From Apophysomyces variabilis (Eukaryota > Mucoromycota > Mucoromycetes > Mucorales > Mucoraceae): a stretch of 64,000 nucleotides of DNA. A program made the position numbers and the translations under genes. The notes beneath the pieces were generated by a model. It saw only the letters and a program-made list of their open reading frames with translations. It made no database searches and was not told where the DNA came from. The DNA lies in the NCBI GenBank assembly GCA_002749535.1, contig MZZL01000033.1, positions 62,001-126,000 of the forward strand, in the 5' to 3' direction. Positions 24,499 through 34,130 of this stretch are shown here, one piece after another; positions within the stretch are counted from its first letter, which is position 1; every line of letters begins with the position of its first letter.

Positions 24499-25519
24499 AT
24501 AAACGAAGAGGTTACCTAAACAAAAGAACAAAAAAAAATATCGGGAGTGTTGTGTACCAACTTGTTGGGGGACAATTTTACTGTTTATTGAATCCTCGAC
24601 CGCATCAACCACGAGAACGCTGTGCAACTTAAAGTCAGTCTAGGTCAAAGATTGCAATTGCAAAGCGTGTATACTTACCAACAGGGGAACGAGTTTTGGC
24701 AAAAGAGAAAAAGTCTAAAGAAGAAATTCCACACACGTTTATAAAGGAACCTATCTAAAACATCGTCATGATGTCTTACCCAAGACCATCCTGGGAAGCT
24801 CTATATCAGACTTATCAACAACAAACAATTGACAACAAAAAGATCGGTTCGACTCGATATGAACTGGACGTGCGATTGTCCGTATAGTGAAGGTGGTTCA
24901 TAAAGAAAAGATGTACAACATGCTATCCGAATAGGTGGGACATCACAGGAAGAAAAAGCGATCATTCAGTTGTCGCAGAAATGGTCCTCAGCCAACTCAA
25001 ATTTGTACTTAACATTCGTTCCTTTGCTAAGTCTGGTTGCCTCTGGCTCGACCCCAGCTGTGGTGCTGTACCTTTCTCCACATCGAAAAAAACCGATCGG
25101 TTGATATCCGCGTGAACAAAATAGTTTGTAGTAGTAACGTTCCTGAGTATCTCCGGCCAAACTGCAATGGGCATGCGCTTTCACTTACTGCAGGGAAAAA
25201 CCTAGTTGAATGGTCTTAGCACTGCTTGCTGCTCGAATTATATGCGGCTTAGAAAGACGAATTGAGATAGGTGGAGGAGTTCTTTCTAATTATATAGTAA
25301 CTTTTCTACGAATAAAGCGCGATTTTGGGGGATTGTACCACATCTTTCGCCAACGTTCGTGCAAAATCAATCTGTCACCCAACACAAAGGCGCACATTTT
25401 AAGCGGCGCAAAATGTCACCGAAACGGTGCAAGTCACACTTCCTTTCGTCCCGGTGTCTCATGAAAAGAAGCCACCTAGTGCTGCAAGGATATTCCTCCT
25501 CTTCATTACTTGAACCAAC
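24499..25519. other. intergenic region, possibly with an unassigned minus-strand gene
   Basis: The right end is the RPS14 promoter. Within it the minus strand reads in coding-like fashion at about 24605-24890. A spliced reading gives VVDKSDIELPRMVL, then FFSFAKTRSPVVAQRSRG and a stop at 24605. Another open frame at 24962-25184 (-) also looks protein-like. I do not recognise a family, and the plus strand reads about as well (a 39-codon frame from 24768), so no CDS is called. Confidence 0.35.
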
Positions 25520-26203
25520 ATGGTGAGTGGCAATTTCACTATTCTAGACGAGCATTCCCAGAGATAGATGGATGGATGCATAGATGAATGGATAAAAAGG
25601 ATGCAGGGAATTCATTTTTTTGTTATTGGTTTAGTCCAAGCGTGCTGCCGCTAAGAAGACTACTCCTGTCGAGAACGTTACCCTTGGTCCCCAGGTCCGC
25701 GAAGGTGAGCTCGTCTTTGGCGTTGCCCACATCTTTGCCTCTTTCAACGACACCTTCGTTCACGTTACCGATCTTTCTGGCCGTGAAACCATCTCCCGTG
25801 TTACCGGTAATATTCCTCATCGTGCTTTGCATGTTCCCATGTACTCACGGATTGAAAACGAATGCAGGTGGTATGAAGGTCAAGGCCGATCGTGATGAGT
25901 CTTCCCCCTATGCCGCCATGTTGGCCGCTCAGGATGTTGCTGCTAAGTGCAAGGAAGTTGGCATCAACGCTCTTCACGTTAAGATCCGTGCTACTGGTGG
26001 TACTGGCACCAAGACCCCTGGTCCCGGTGGTCAGAGCGCTCTCCGTGCCTTGGCCCGTTCTGGCATGAGAATTGGTCGCATTGGTAAGTTGGCACAGTAT
26101 GATGGAATTTGTTTGACTGATTCGAATTGCTATAGAGGATGTTACTCCCATCCCTACCGACAGCACCCGCAGAAAGGGTGGTCGCCGTGGTCGCCGTTTG
26201 TAA
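25520..26203 (+). CDS. RPS14: 40S ribosomal protein uS11 (S14)
   Basis: uS11 is part of the 40S platform near the mRNA exit and is needed for 18S rRNA maturation. Coding exons are 25520-25522 (the ATG alone), 25635-25806, 25868-26083 and 26136-26203. They sum to 459 nt, 152 residues, the usual length. The product reads [20 protein letters not shown], then [39 protein letters not shown] and [20 protein letters not shown], ending [11 protein letters not shown]. Codon use is strikingly C-rich at third positions (GTC, GCC, ATC), as expected of a highly expressed gene and unlike its neighbours. The first intron follows the start codon directly. Confidence 0.97.
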
Positions 26204-27898
26204 ATCTATTTTGGCTTTCGCGGTTATTGTCCTATATTACATTTGCATGTAACCAAAATGATGATAATAATTCTCAAAAGCAATTGCGGGGATTCTTTTT
26301 GTGGAGAAGTTTTTTTTGGTTTTGTCAGAGGATATTGGCAGTTGATCAATTGTCGAGGCGAGTTTCATGCGTATTCGTCAATTTGAGAAATGGGGAGAAA
26401 TCACGCCTTACCTACGAGACAGCCAATACATAGTATGAGTGTGCATAAGCCAGCTGCCGATGGATGCGAAAGGTTGATGGTGTCGTTGTTATGGTGTTTT
26501 CTTTATTCCGAGCTATTATGGCTGGAGTATTGTTCCCTTTGCAAAGAGTTTAACAGGGCATCATTGCACGGGGATCCATTCCTTTGCTCTAGTTTTTGCG
26601 TGAGGCGAAGTTTTTTTCTTGGTTGTATGATATACTGTCAACGCTTTCTTAGGAGGAGATTGAGATAGGCCAAGCGATTTGGACATTGAGAAGAGCAACA
26701 TATTGATGAAAAAGTCACCTATTCGTGGTCGAAATCAGAGTTGGTGTTTCAAAGAATGTCAATTTAGCGCAGCCTTTCATAATCATCTGTGGGCCAGTAG
26801 AAATGGATATCAAATGCTGGATAAATACCGTTGATCCGGTCAATCGAAGAGGCACTTCGGAAAGTAATTCGTTTACATCGGTAAAATTTGCCGTACTCAA
26901 ACCGATGTATGAATATCTTATTGCATTCATTGACGGTCACTGACTTTAACAAACCTGAGGATAATTACTGTAGACTCGGCTAAAGTTCATATATTGTGAA
27001 GGTATTTCTTGGTCCTGAGAGCCAACGGACTTCAAGTAGGGTGACACTCATGGGGAAATTACCTCTTCTTGAATCCTATTCATCTTTAGAGCTGTAAAGT
27101 AACAATTTGGAAGCATTGCTTTGTCCTCAGATGATAAATATAAAGCGTATAAGTCTTAGTTGTTCATCGTCTTGCGCAGTCAGAGTTGCATAAAACAGAC
27201 TAGATATAAGATTGTGAGGCCGAACTGATTTTTGCAATTGATAACTGAAATCTTGCTATAATACTCCTTGTGGTACGTTTGTGTCTGGTTAATGTGTAAA
27301 TACGAAAATGTATGCTACTGATGTTACGTGGCATATTGTTTTCTTTGCTTTGTAGTTTATCAAGATAGATAAATATACCAGATGCTAGCAAAACTGATAA
27401 ACTACGGAAAGTATGCTAACAGAAGTTAAAAGAGCCGAGTTTAGCGTTCCTCACTTATGTGCTAAAGACAATCGAACCTTTGTTCTAGCAGAGCGAGCTT
27501 TGGAGGTATTCAGGTTGGGATATGACTGTAGCCACTTTGTATGAGTTATTGTGCAATGATAGTTTTGTAGATGTTCAACGACTTGTTAAAGGATTCCTTC
27601 CAATAGCAATTGAAAACCACCCACAAGCAAGTTTAAATTATAAATAGATCGAATTGTTTGGAGCGGACATATCGTTGGCTAATACAAAGATTACCTATAT
27701 TATTGGAATCATCTCTCCCACCTTTGCAAAGGAGAAATGGTATATTTTGCTCATAGCGTGTGGGTGTTTTAGTGAGACGACGTCTAACACTTTTTGGCAT
27801 TATATGTAAAGTATTACGATTTAACTCGATATTGAATGATGATTAAATTATGATCAAACATGATTTGGAGATTTCTCACGACTGTTTCATGTTTCCGT
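26204..27898. other. intergenic region
   Basis: This gene-poor stretch lies downstream of RPS14. A 72-codon frame at 26725-26943 (+) and its antisense partner were read without recognising anything. Base composition is AT-rich and no repeat stood out. Confidence 0.4.
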
Positions 27899-28503
27899 CT
27901 ATAAAAGATATCCACGTACCAAAAACATCTCTTTCTCTTCCTGACCATCCGTGCTTGGTTTATTTAAGGTGAAGTCTCGTTGAATGATATATACAAAAAC
28001 TGAAAACAAGACCTGTCCCTTTATCAGCCATGCAGGTACGGCTCCCTCAATTACGACAGAAAGAACGCAAAAGGAAGAGTGTAGCCCAACCAAAAATATC
28101 CTCGGAAAAACCACTTCAAGCCTTGCACAACGTCCTCCAGTACCATTCGATCCGAATCGTTTAAATGAGCTCGAACGTAAACCAACATAAACCTCTCAGT
28201 TATGAGTCTACATTTTAAACGAGTCGAAAGAGCCAAAACGCGGCTATGAAAGAGCGTAGAGTGGAAGACAGAATAAACGGTACCTCACAATGTGCGAATT
28301 CCAGCTGTCCAGCGCACCAATCAGACCATGCCTTGCAGAACCGAGATGTTCAAGCAGCTGTAGCCATAGGTTTGGCAAGCACCAGCAACATTCTGTCTAC
28401 GGATAGAGCACATTGGCCCCGTTCGACCCCAGCAATTTCTCGACCTAAAAACGCTTTGTTCCCGGTGAAACTAATTTTCAGTAAGTCGGCTTCAATTATA
28501 TAG
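27899..28503 (+). pseudogene. Fanzor/TnpB-like C-terminal relic
   Basis: Fanzors are eukaryotic relatives of TnpB, RNA-guided nucleases carried by transposons. The frame at 28246-28503 reads CANSSCPAHQSDHALQNRDV then QAAVAIGL. A CxxxxC pair followed by NRD-x-x-A-A-x-x-I is the pattern of the zinc ribbon and third RuvC motif (the last catalytic Asp) of that family. An adjacent frame (27984-28190) ends shortly before, suggesting stops or a missed intron. No complete RuvC core was found upstream, so this is taken as a truncated, decayed copy. A weaker alternative is an unrelated short zinc-finger frame. Confidence 0.35.
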
Positions 28504-29911
28504 CTATTGAGTGTTTATTTTTTGTCCTGGTTTTAAAGGTGCGTGAATTCTTCTCGGAAGCTCTGTGAAAAGTAAGTTTTATTTCCGTACTTGCAACATT
28601 AGTTCTTATGGCAATGAAGGTTGAGAAAAGCGGGACCCGTCGCTATGACAGGAGTTGTCATGACCTCTGCCTCAGGTAAGGAAAACAGCTACTCTGAAGC
28701 TGAGAATAGATTTTCACAATTTTTATTTGAGTCACAGATGGGTCTTAGAGTTTTGTTACTGAAGGCTGTACACAAATTTTAGCACTCTAAGATCATACAA
28801 AAAGGCATGCTTGAACTTGCAGATCTGTCTGTGAATGTCGCCAACCGAGCCGCAAATATACGCTTTCTTCCCTGTTATCCGATCAAAGGAGAGAAGATTG
28901 CTCTCTATCCTTTGCAGCTACATTGCCTTTCCTTTCTATCGGTCCCAACGTGCTGCAGAAAATCGAAATGTCCCACTTTTTCTATTTTTGCACCTTGCGA
29001 ATCTCAGGCGTGCCACCTATCCTTAAGCCGTACGAGATCTCAGTCCAAGAGTGGCAATTGCACGGCGATGCTTACCGAACTGGCATATAAAGATAAGCAA
29101 GATACCTCAAGATTGAGAACTTGACACAAGAAGGTTGCTGAATGGTGTTCTCGCTTAATACACCTGCAATGACCGCCTTTACTTTTCCCATTAAATTTAC
29201 TGGAACAAATAAACGAGTCATATCGCGGAATGAGAAGTAAGATGGACATAAGTTTACAGCCTCGTAATTTGTTTAATACATCTTACGTTAATCTCCGGTC
29301 CCCCCCCCCTCAGTGGGTACATTCAATGTCTTGGACGGTCAATGTTCACTGATACTGCACAAAGTGCTGCAGTGAATGGGAAAAAAAATCTGTATCCAAG
29401 AAGAAACGGCCCGAAAGTACGTCTCGGCAGCATTTGTCTATCGAAATATAAGAGAGGTAAGCATTCTGTTTCTTCTTTTCACAGTTTCTGACATGATTTC
29501 GCAGCTGGTCCAGACCAGCAAAACTTTTGAAGAAAATCTTAATCAAGTCTCAACCCCGCAGTGCAGTCAACCCTCCTTAATTTCAAGGCTTCTATTTCTT
29601 TAGCGAGCTTGAAGTTAAAAAAGGTTGAAAGTTAACGGAAGTGTTAGCCCACAAAAACCATGCTTTACCACTTTATATTTGTTCCTGCAGATCACTTGAA
29701 CTTATTGAAGTATTGAAATTATGGAGAGTGAAATTAAAGGAGGATTGACAGTAGTCCTCCAATGTAAATGTATTGTTTGATACCTTCCAGTACCGTCTAC
29801 AGTATTATACCCCCATTATCAGCGTTTATGACAAGCACCTTTGGTAAGTATATGCAAGAGTGGAGTTGTCTCCCACGTTGCATTACATTCAACACTCTGA
29901 AATGGAAAGCT
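28504..29911. other. intergenic region
   Basis: No gene is recognised. Frames at 28807-29124 (+), 29040-29249 (-) and 29376-29603 (+) were read without finding a domain. A run of nine C lies at about 29301-29309. Confidence 0.4.
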
Positions 29912-30154
29912 AGGGCTCGGAATTTGACCCGGTCCACCGGACGTAACGCGGGCGGGCTTCAATGAGCCGGGTTCCGGGCCATAAAATCGACCCGCCCGAT
30001 TTGGCCCACGGGTCAATGGGCCCATCTTAGTGTGATAGGCCTAGTGTGCCGGGCTCCGGTTTAAGATCTTGGCTCAGCCCAGCGGGCCATGGGTCAATAT
30101 CTTGACCCGCCCAGTTATGACCCGACCGGTTAATGCCCGCCCGTTTCAAGCCCT
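29912..30154. mobile_element. GC-rich non-autonomous element with 10-bp TSD
   Basis: A 243-bp island built from variants of GACCCG, GGGCC and CCCGCC stands out sharply in AT-rich DNA. It begins AGGGCT and ends AGCCCT, a 6-bp perfect terminal inverted repeat with looser symmetry inward. It is bracketed by a perfect 10-bp direct repeat, ATGGAAAGCT, at 29902-29911 and 30155-30164. That is the signature of transposition; a 9-10 bp duplication fits Mutator-like elements. It has no coding capacity. Confidence 0.75.
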
Positions 30155-30384
30155 ATGGAAAGCTTATATCAGTAAGCAAAAACGAATTACTGAAATAGCA
30201 AAATGATTACTCCATGGGAGCAACAAGTATCGAGACACTGACAGAAAACCATATAATTCATCATCGACTCAAAAGCCCAAAAACAAAAAAGTATGGGAAA
30301 CCCTAGACAATCTTGATAGGGAAACAGACTGGCAACGAGCAATATTCATTGCTTTTGGGAATGGAATATCACTATGGGAAATTT

Positions 30385-30432
30385 TTCGTCGGGTTCGTCG
30401 GGTCTCCTTTAGCTAACGACGAACCCGACGAA
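30385..30432. repeat. perfect 16-bp inverted repeat (hairpin)
   Basis: The arm TTCGTCGGGTTCGTCG at 30385-30400 is matched exactly by its complement at 30417-30432, leaving a 16-nt loop. Each arm itself repeats TTCGTCG. Downstream DNA is also rich in CCG triplets. It lies 230 bp from the GC-rich element and could be part of another element or form a strong RNA stem. Confidence 0.8.
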
Positions 30433-30919
30433 GCTGCCGCCGTCGCAGTTACCCCCTTTCTCTCCACCTATTCCTAGCTTCTAGTATCCGTTTCTATTGA
30501 TTATGCATTGTAAAGAATAAGACAGTATAATTAAAACAGGGCAACGAATACCTTTATTTCTTTTTCGCTTAAGCTTTTCTAGATTTGTAGCAACCCGAGT
30601 GATTCGAAGCATTTGTCCTTTTTCTTCTGTTTCGTCCTTCAGTCTCTTTCGAGCTATAAACATAGAAGAACAGAGAAAGCTTAAGTCATTTAAACTGTCG
30701 TTCGAAACTTACCAACGAGTGACACTGGAGGACACTGTTTCCTCTCTTATCTCAATACCTGGTGAATGTTGCTGCGAACTATTTCCATGTGATGTAAGAA
30801 AGAAATTTTAACCATTACTTACCACTATATAATCTATCTTGCTAGAACTTTATACACTTTACTAGAAGCACTGCTCTCACTGTGCTAGCTGTAGAGATGC
30901 CAGTATTCGGCATTTTACG

Positions 30920-32568
30920 CTAGTACGATTGTTCCAATGTTTTCACATCAGGTACTGCGAGGCCAAGTAATTTTCGCACTGGTTCAGTAGACCTTGTATT
31001 TGACAAGGGCCATGCTGTCCAGGCTGTCAATGGCCTCTTCTTTCTATCAGGAATGCACGTCTTTTCAGTACATATCGGACCGGCCTTTGGCTTGCACTTA
31101 TGTCTATCACCAGCTTTTTGATCACCAGGTTGGAGACGTTACTGATAGAGATATAACTGTCAGTTATAACGCCATCGGGTATCTCCTTTTTCGGGTTGAC
31201 AACAAACTGCTTGACCAGGCCTATATTCATATCCAAGGCTTGCTTCTTTTCCAGGGCATCCGTTTCGTAAGTTGTCTTGATGGTTCTTGCGGACGAAGTT
31301 GGTAGAGCCACGTTACCAATATCATTGTTCTCAGAAAGCAACAGAGATAAGCCTTTTCAACCTATTTTAATCTCTGTTTCGTCAGCCTTCAACTCCTCGT
31401 GCGATTTTCGTTGTTCTCTAGGCGGATGTTAATGCCATTGGTATCAGATGGGTTTGTAAGAAGTAACCGCAGCAAATTGCATGTCAGTTTCTGCGTAACA
31501 TCTCAGCAATCTAGTCAACGAAACACATAGCCCTTGGAGATAAATAAACGTACGCCCGCTAGAATCATAGTTTTAACTTACTAATTCTATGTTCATACCA
31601 AAAGATTCATAAAGTGCTTTATTTTTCCTCAAACATGATAATAATGTCCTATCACAACAACGTTTTATACACATTGATGTACAAGTTATACGGGATCTTA
31701 CGTGAATCGACAGTGTTTGCCAATGTATCTCGCGTATATACTGGGCACTACTAATGTGTACCATGGCTTTGTTGAAGGTGGGCTCGACCTGATAATCTTG
31801 AGCAAATCTAATAGCCGATATTAAGGAAAAAGGAACCGTTTTAAAAATCTGTCTCGTCGAAAAAATGAAAAGCGGAGAGGAATTGACTTGGTGAAAATAT
31901 CTACAAAAAATTTCCCACAGTGCGAACCGAATACTCGCCGATGAAGGGCAAAGTGACATTCTCAGCCCGCACAATAACGAACAGGGTATATCAAATGTGT
32001 AAACAAAGAAAGGTAATAAGATCGATTAATAGAACATATTCCAAGTAATAATGGGAGTATAGGTTATGAGACGAGTTATCATAACAGATGAATATCTAAT
32101 TTCCCGGATATTCTCGCATTGAAATAGAAGACAATTGGGGAAGAAGACTGAACGGAAAGGAGCAAACAACACCGTCGCTACAGCGCTGCACGCCATTCTT
32201 AAATGCAGAAGTTGCGATATGCGGTTTAATCGAGATGTGCTCGCGGCCAAGAATATCAGACGTCGCTTCATACAAATGATCAACCACAGCAATGAGTGAC
32301 CTGCAGATCTCAGACGCCCCAGAGAACATATCTTAATGTATATTATTCAATCATTTTACGTACCTTAATGGCTGTGTTCTGCAGCTTCTTAGTGACAGAC
32401 GGCCAATGTATGTAATTCATTGGAATCAGGTTTCTTTGTTCCTGCCCTGGATGACAAATTGAATGCGAGGTATCGTACCATCAGCGCAGCGGGGCTTAGG
32501 GCTTAATTCCATTAACTCGGGTATCTGGCATTCCTTGCATGCAAGTGATAGATCTTGTACTTCTGAAA
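30920..32568 (-). pseudogene. unassigned coding-like sequence, probably decayed or heavily spliced
   Basis: Several minus-strand blocks look coding but do not join into a clean model. At 32429-32568 one frame reads LACKECQIPELMEL then PRCADGTIPRIQFVIQG; the next block (IPMNYIHWPSVTKKLQNTA) is in a different frame. Further blocks are SLIAVVDHLYEATSDILG (about 32240), AIRFAQDYQVEPTFNKAM (about 31780) and REQRKSHEELKADETEIKI (about 31390). A tail, LLGLAVPDVKTLEQSY, ends at a TAG at 30920. I do not recognise the family. The frame changes could be missed introns or real decay, and at 31000-31300 the plus strand reads equally well. Confidence 0.3.
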
Positions 32569-33129
32569 AAGTATAACCATAAGCAGTTCAAACCTTTGTC
32601 TTTTTATTATATGGCAAGTTATTACTTATAATGCTCTCTTAGAAAAAACGTTGCAGAAAGCCTTGGCGAAGCCCAACTCGTAGCCCCATCGAGCATTCGC
32701 TGGAAAAAACGTATTGGATTAGTTGCCTGCTGTGGTCTACCAGGAATGGCGAAAAACTACTTTCGAAGGTTTTCGAAACCCTCACGGAGAGTATGTCTCG
32801 AAGGATGAAGACTGTGAACTAAAGCTAAAGGAGGGCACACTAGCTAATTTATACTTTGAAATAGAATTATCTGTTCTTTGGTGCTTATGTTATGTGTAAG
32901 AGGTATTTTAATGGCTTGTCTGATTGTTTTCTATGAGTTATTGCAGGCAACATCTTCAGCACCTATTTGTTTGTCCTTACAAAAACGGAAATAACTCCGG
33001 GTATTTTTTTTAATGCGCGTTATAACCTTCAACCACACTCCTTTTTTTGTTTCTTCGGCTTTTTTGGGTAAAACGCTCTCTCCTTTTTCGATTGCTTTTT
33101 TCCTCTCTTTGCTGTCTCTGTTTCCATAC
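32569..33129. other. intergenic region
   Basis: This precedes the Ser/Pro-rich gene and should hold its promoter. Pyrimidine-rich runs, including a T8 run, lie between 33005 and 33110. Nothing else was recognised. Confidence 0.4.
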
Positions 33130-33765
33130 ATGCTTGACAACACAACCACAGACAATAAGCGTAGCTTAAGTTTCAAAAAGATCTTTCGACCACAACCCAT
33201 TCAGACATCTCGCCATCGCAGCAAAACTGCTACTAGCAACTTGCCTATTTCTCCCCCCATTCTTCACCATTCTACCAATATATACTCGGTTGTTTCTCCC
33301 ACAGCAGCGAGTTTTTATGAAAGGGAGCCCTTGTCTGCGCCAGCACCTCCGTTACCTCGAGTTCATCATTCAGTATCGCCTTCGCCGTCGGCACGGAGAC
33401 AGTGCAAAACCATGACGACAGAGCAATTCAAAGAGCCGGTCTCTAAGTCGAATTCTCGTCGTCATTCCTGTTCATCTACTCTGCATCACCAACGTCAGAG
33501 TCCAGCGTCTAGCGCGGCTGTGGAACCTCCACCACCGTTACCTGTGCCTCGTGGATCACCGGCAGCCGCAGCAGCGATCTCGCCCTCCCCGAGCAAATCC
33601 ACGCCAATGAAAATCAAAACATATAATGTCCACAACCATCGGGTAGTGAGCACATCCCAAAAAGATTTGGAAAGGGAACGCAAAAGACAAGAACTAGAAG
33701 ACTTGATTTCTGGTCGCCGAGGCAGTACCCTTAAACTGAGCTTGACACCCAAAGTGGTATCATGA
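33130..33765 (+). CDS. hypothetical Ser/Pro-rich disordered protein
   Basis: An intronless frame of 211 codons starts at the ATG at 33130 (MLDNTTTDNKRSLSFKKIF). An in-frame ATG at 33013 would add a hydrophobic, pyrimidine-encoded leader that looks like upstream non-coding DNA, so the inner start is preferred. The product is basic and low in complexity: Ser-rich stretches, Pro clusters (EPPPPLPVPRG, SAPAPPLPRV) resembling SH3 ligands, and an Ala run. It ends with an ordered-looking segment, QKDLERERKRQELEDLISGR and RGSTLKLSLTPKVV. No known domain is recognised. The compact C-terminal block is the part most likely to be conserved; function is unknown. Confidence 0.65.
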   Translation: MLDNTTTDNKRSLSFKKIFRPQPIQTSRHRSKTATSNLPISPPILHHSTNIYSVVSPTAASFYEREPLSAPAPPLPRVHHSVSPSPSARRQCKTMTTEQFKEPVSKSNSRRHSCSSTLHHQRQSPASSAAVEPPPPLPVPRGSPAAAAAISPSPSKSTPMKIKTYNVHNHRVVSTSQKDLERERKRQELEDLISGRRGSTLKLSLTPKVVS

Positions 33766-34130
33766 GAGAAAACTTTTCTGCACTCCGATCGGAGTCTCTT
33801 GTTTGCTTTGAATTTGGTGCCCGGATCGCCCGCTCCATCCTCCCTTTGGAAATCTATGATCGAATCTTATTTTACCTTAATCAGAAACGCTATGTCATAT
33901 CCTTTTTCTTTTATCATCCAAGATCTTTCATATCTTCTTTTTTGCTTTTTTATCACTATATTAGTATGGCATATTTTAATACACTCATTAATAGAATGGA
34001 CCTGAATGGATCCCTCCATACATTTTAATGTCGCACTTTCACCATTTCAGAGCATATCCAATATGCTTCATGCAACTTTAAACTTAGTTGCTGATCAATA
34101 ATTAACCCAATGGTCTGGGTACTAAGTACT
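33766..34130. other. convergent 3' intergenic region
   Basis: This lies between the stop codons of the Ser/Pro-rich gene (+) and GUF1 (-). It is T-rich and presumably holds both 3' UTRs. The open frame at 33762-34028 (+) has no recognisable content. Confidence 0.4.

Noticed and set aside
25588..26433. 281-codon plus-strand frame across the RPS14 gene
   Set aside because: It runs through RPS14 introns in a frame that only partly matches the protein; the spliced uS11 model explains the region fully.
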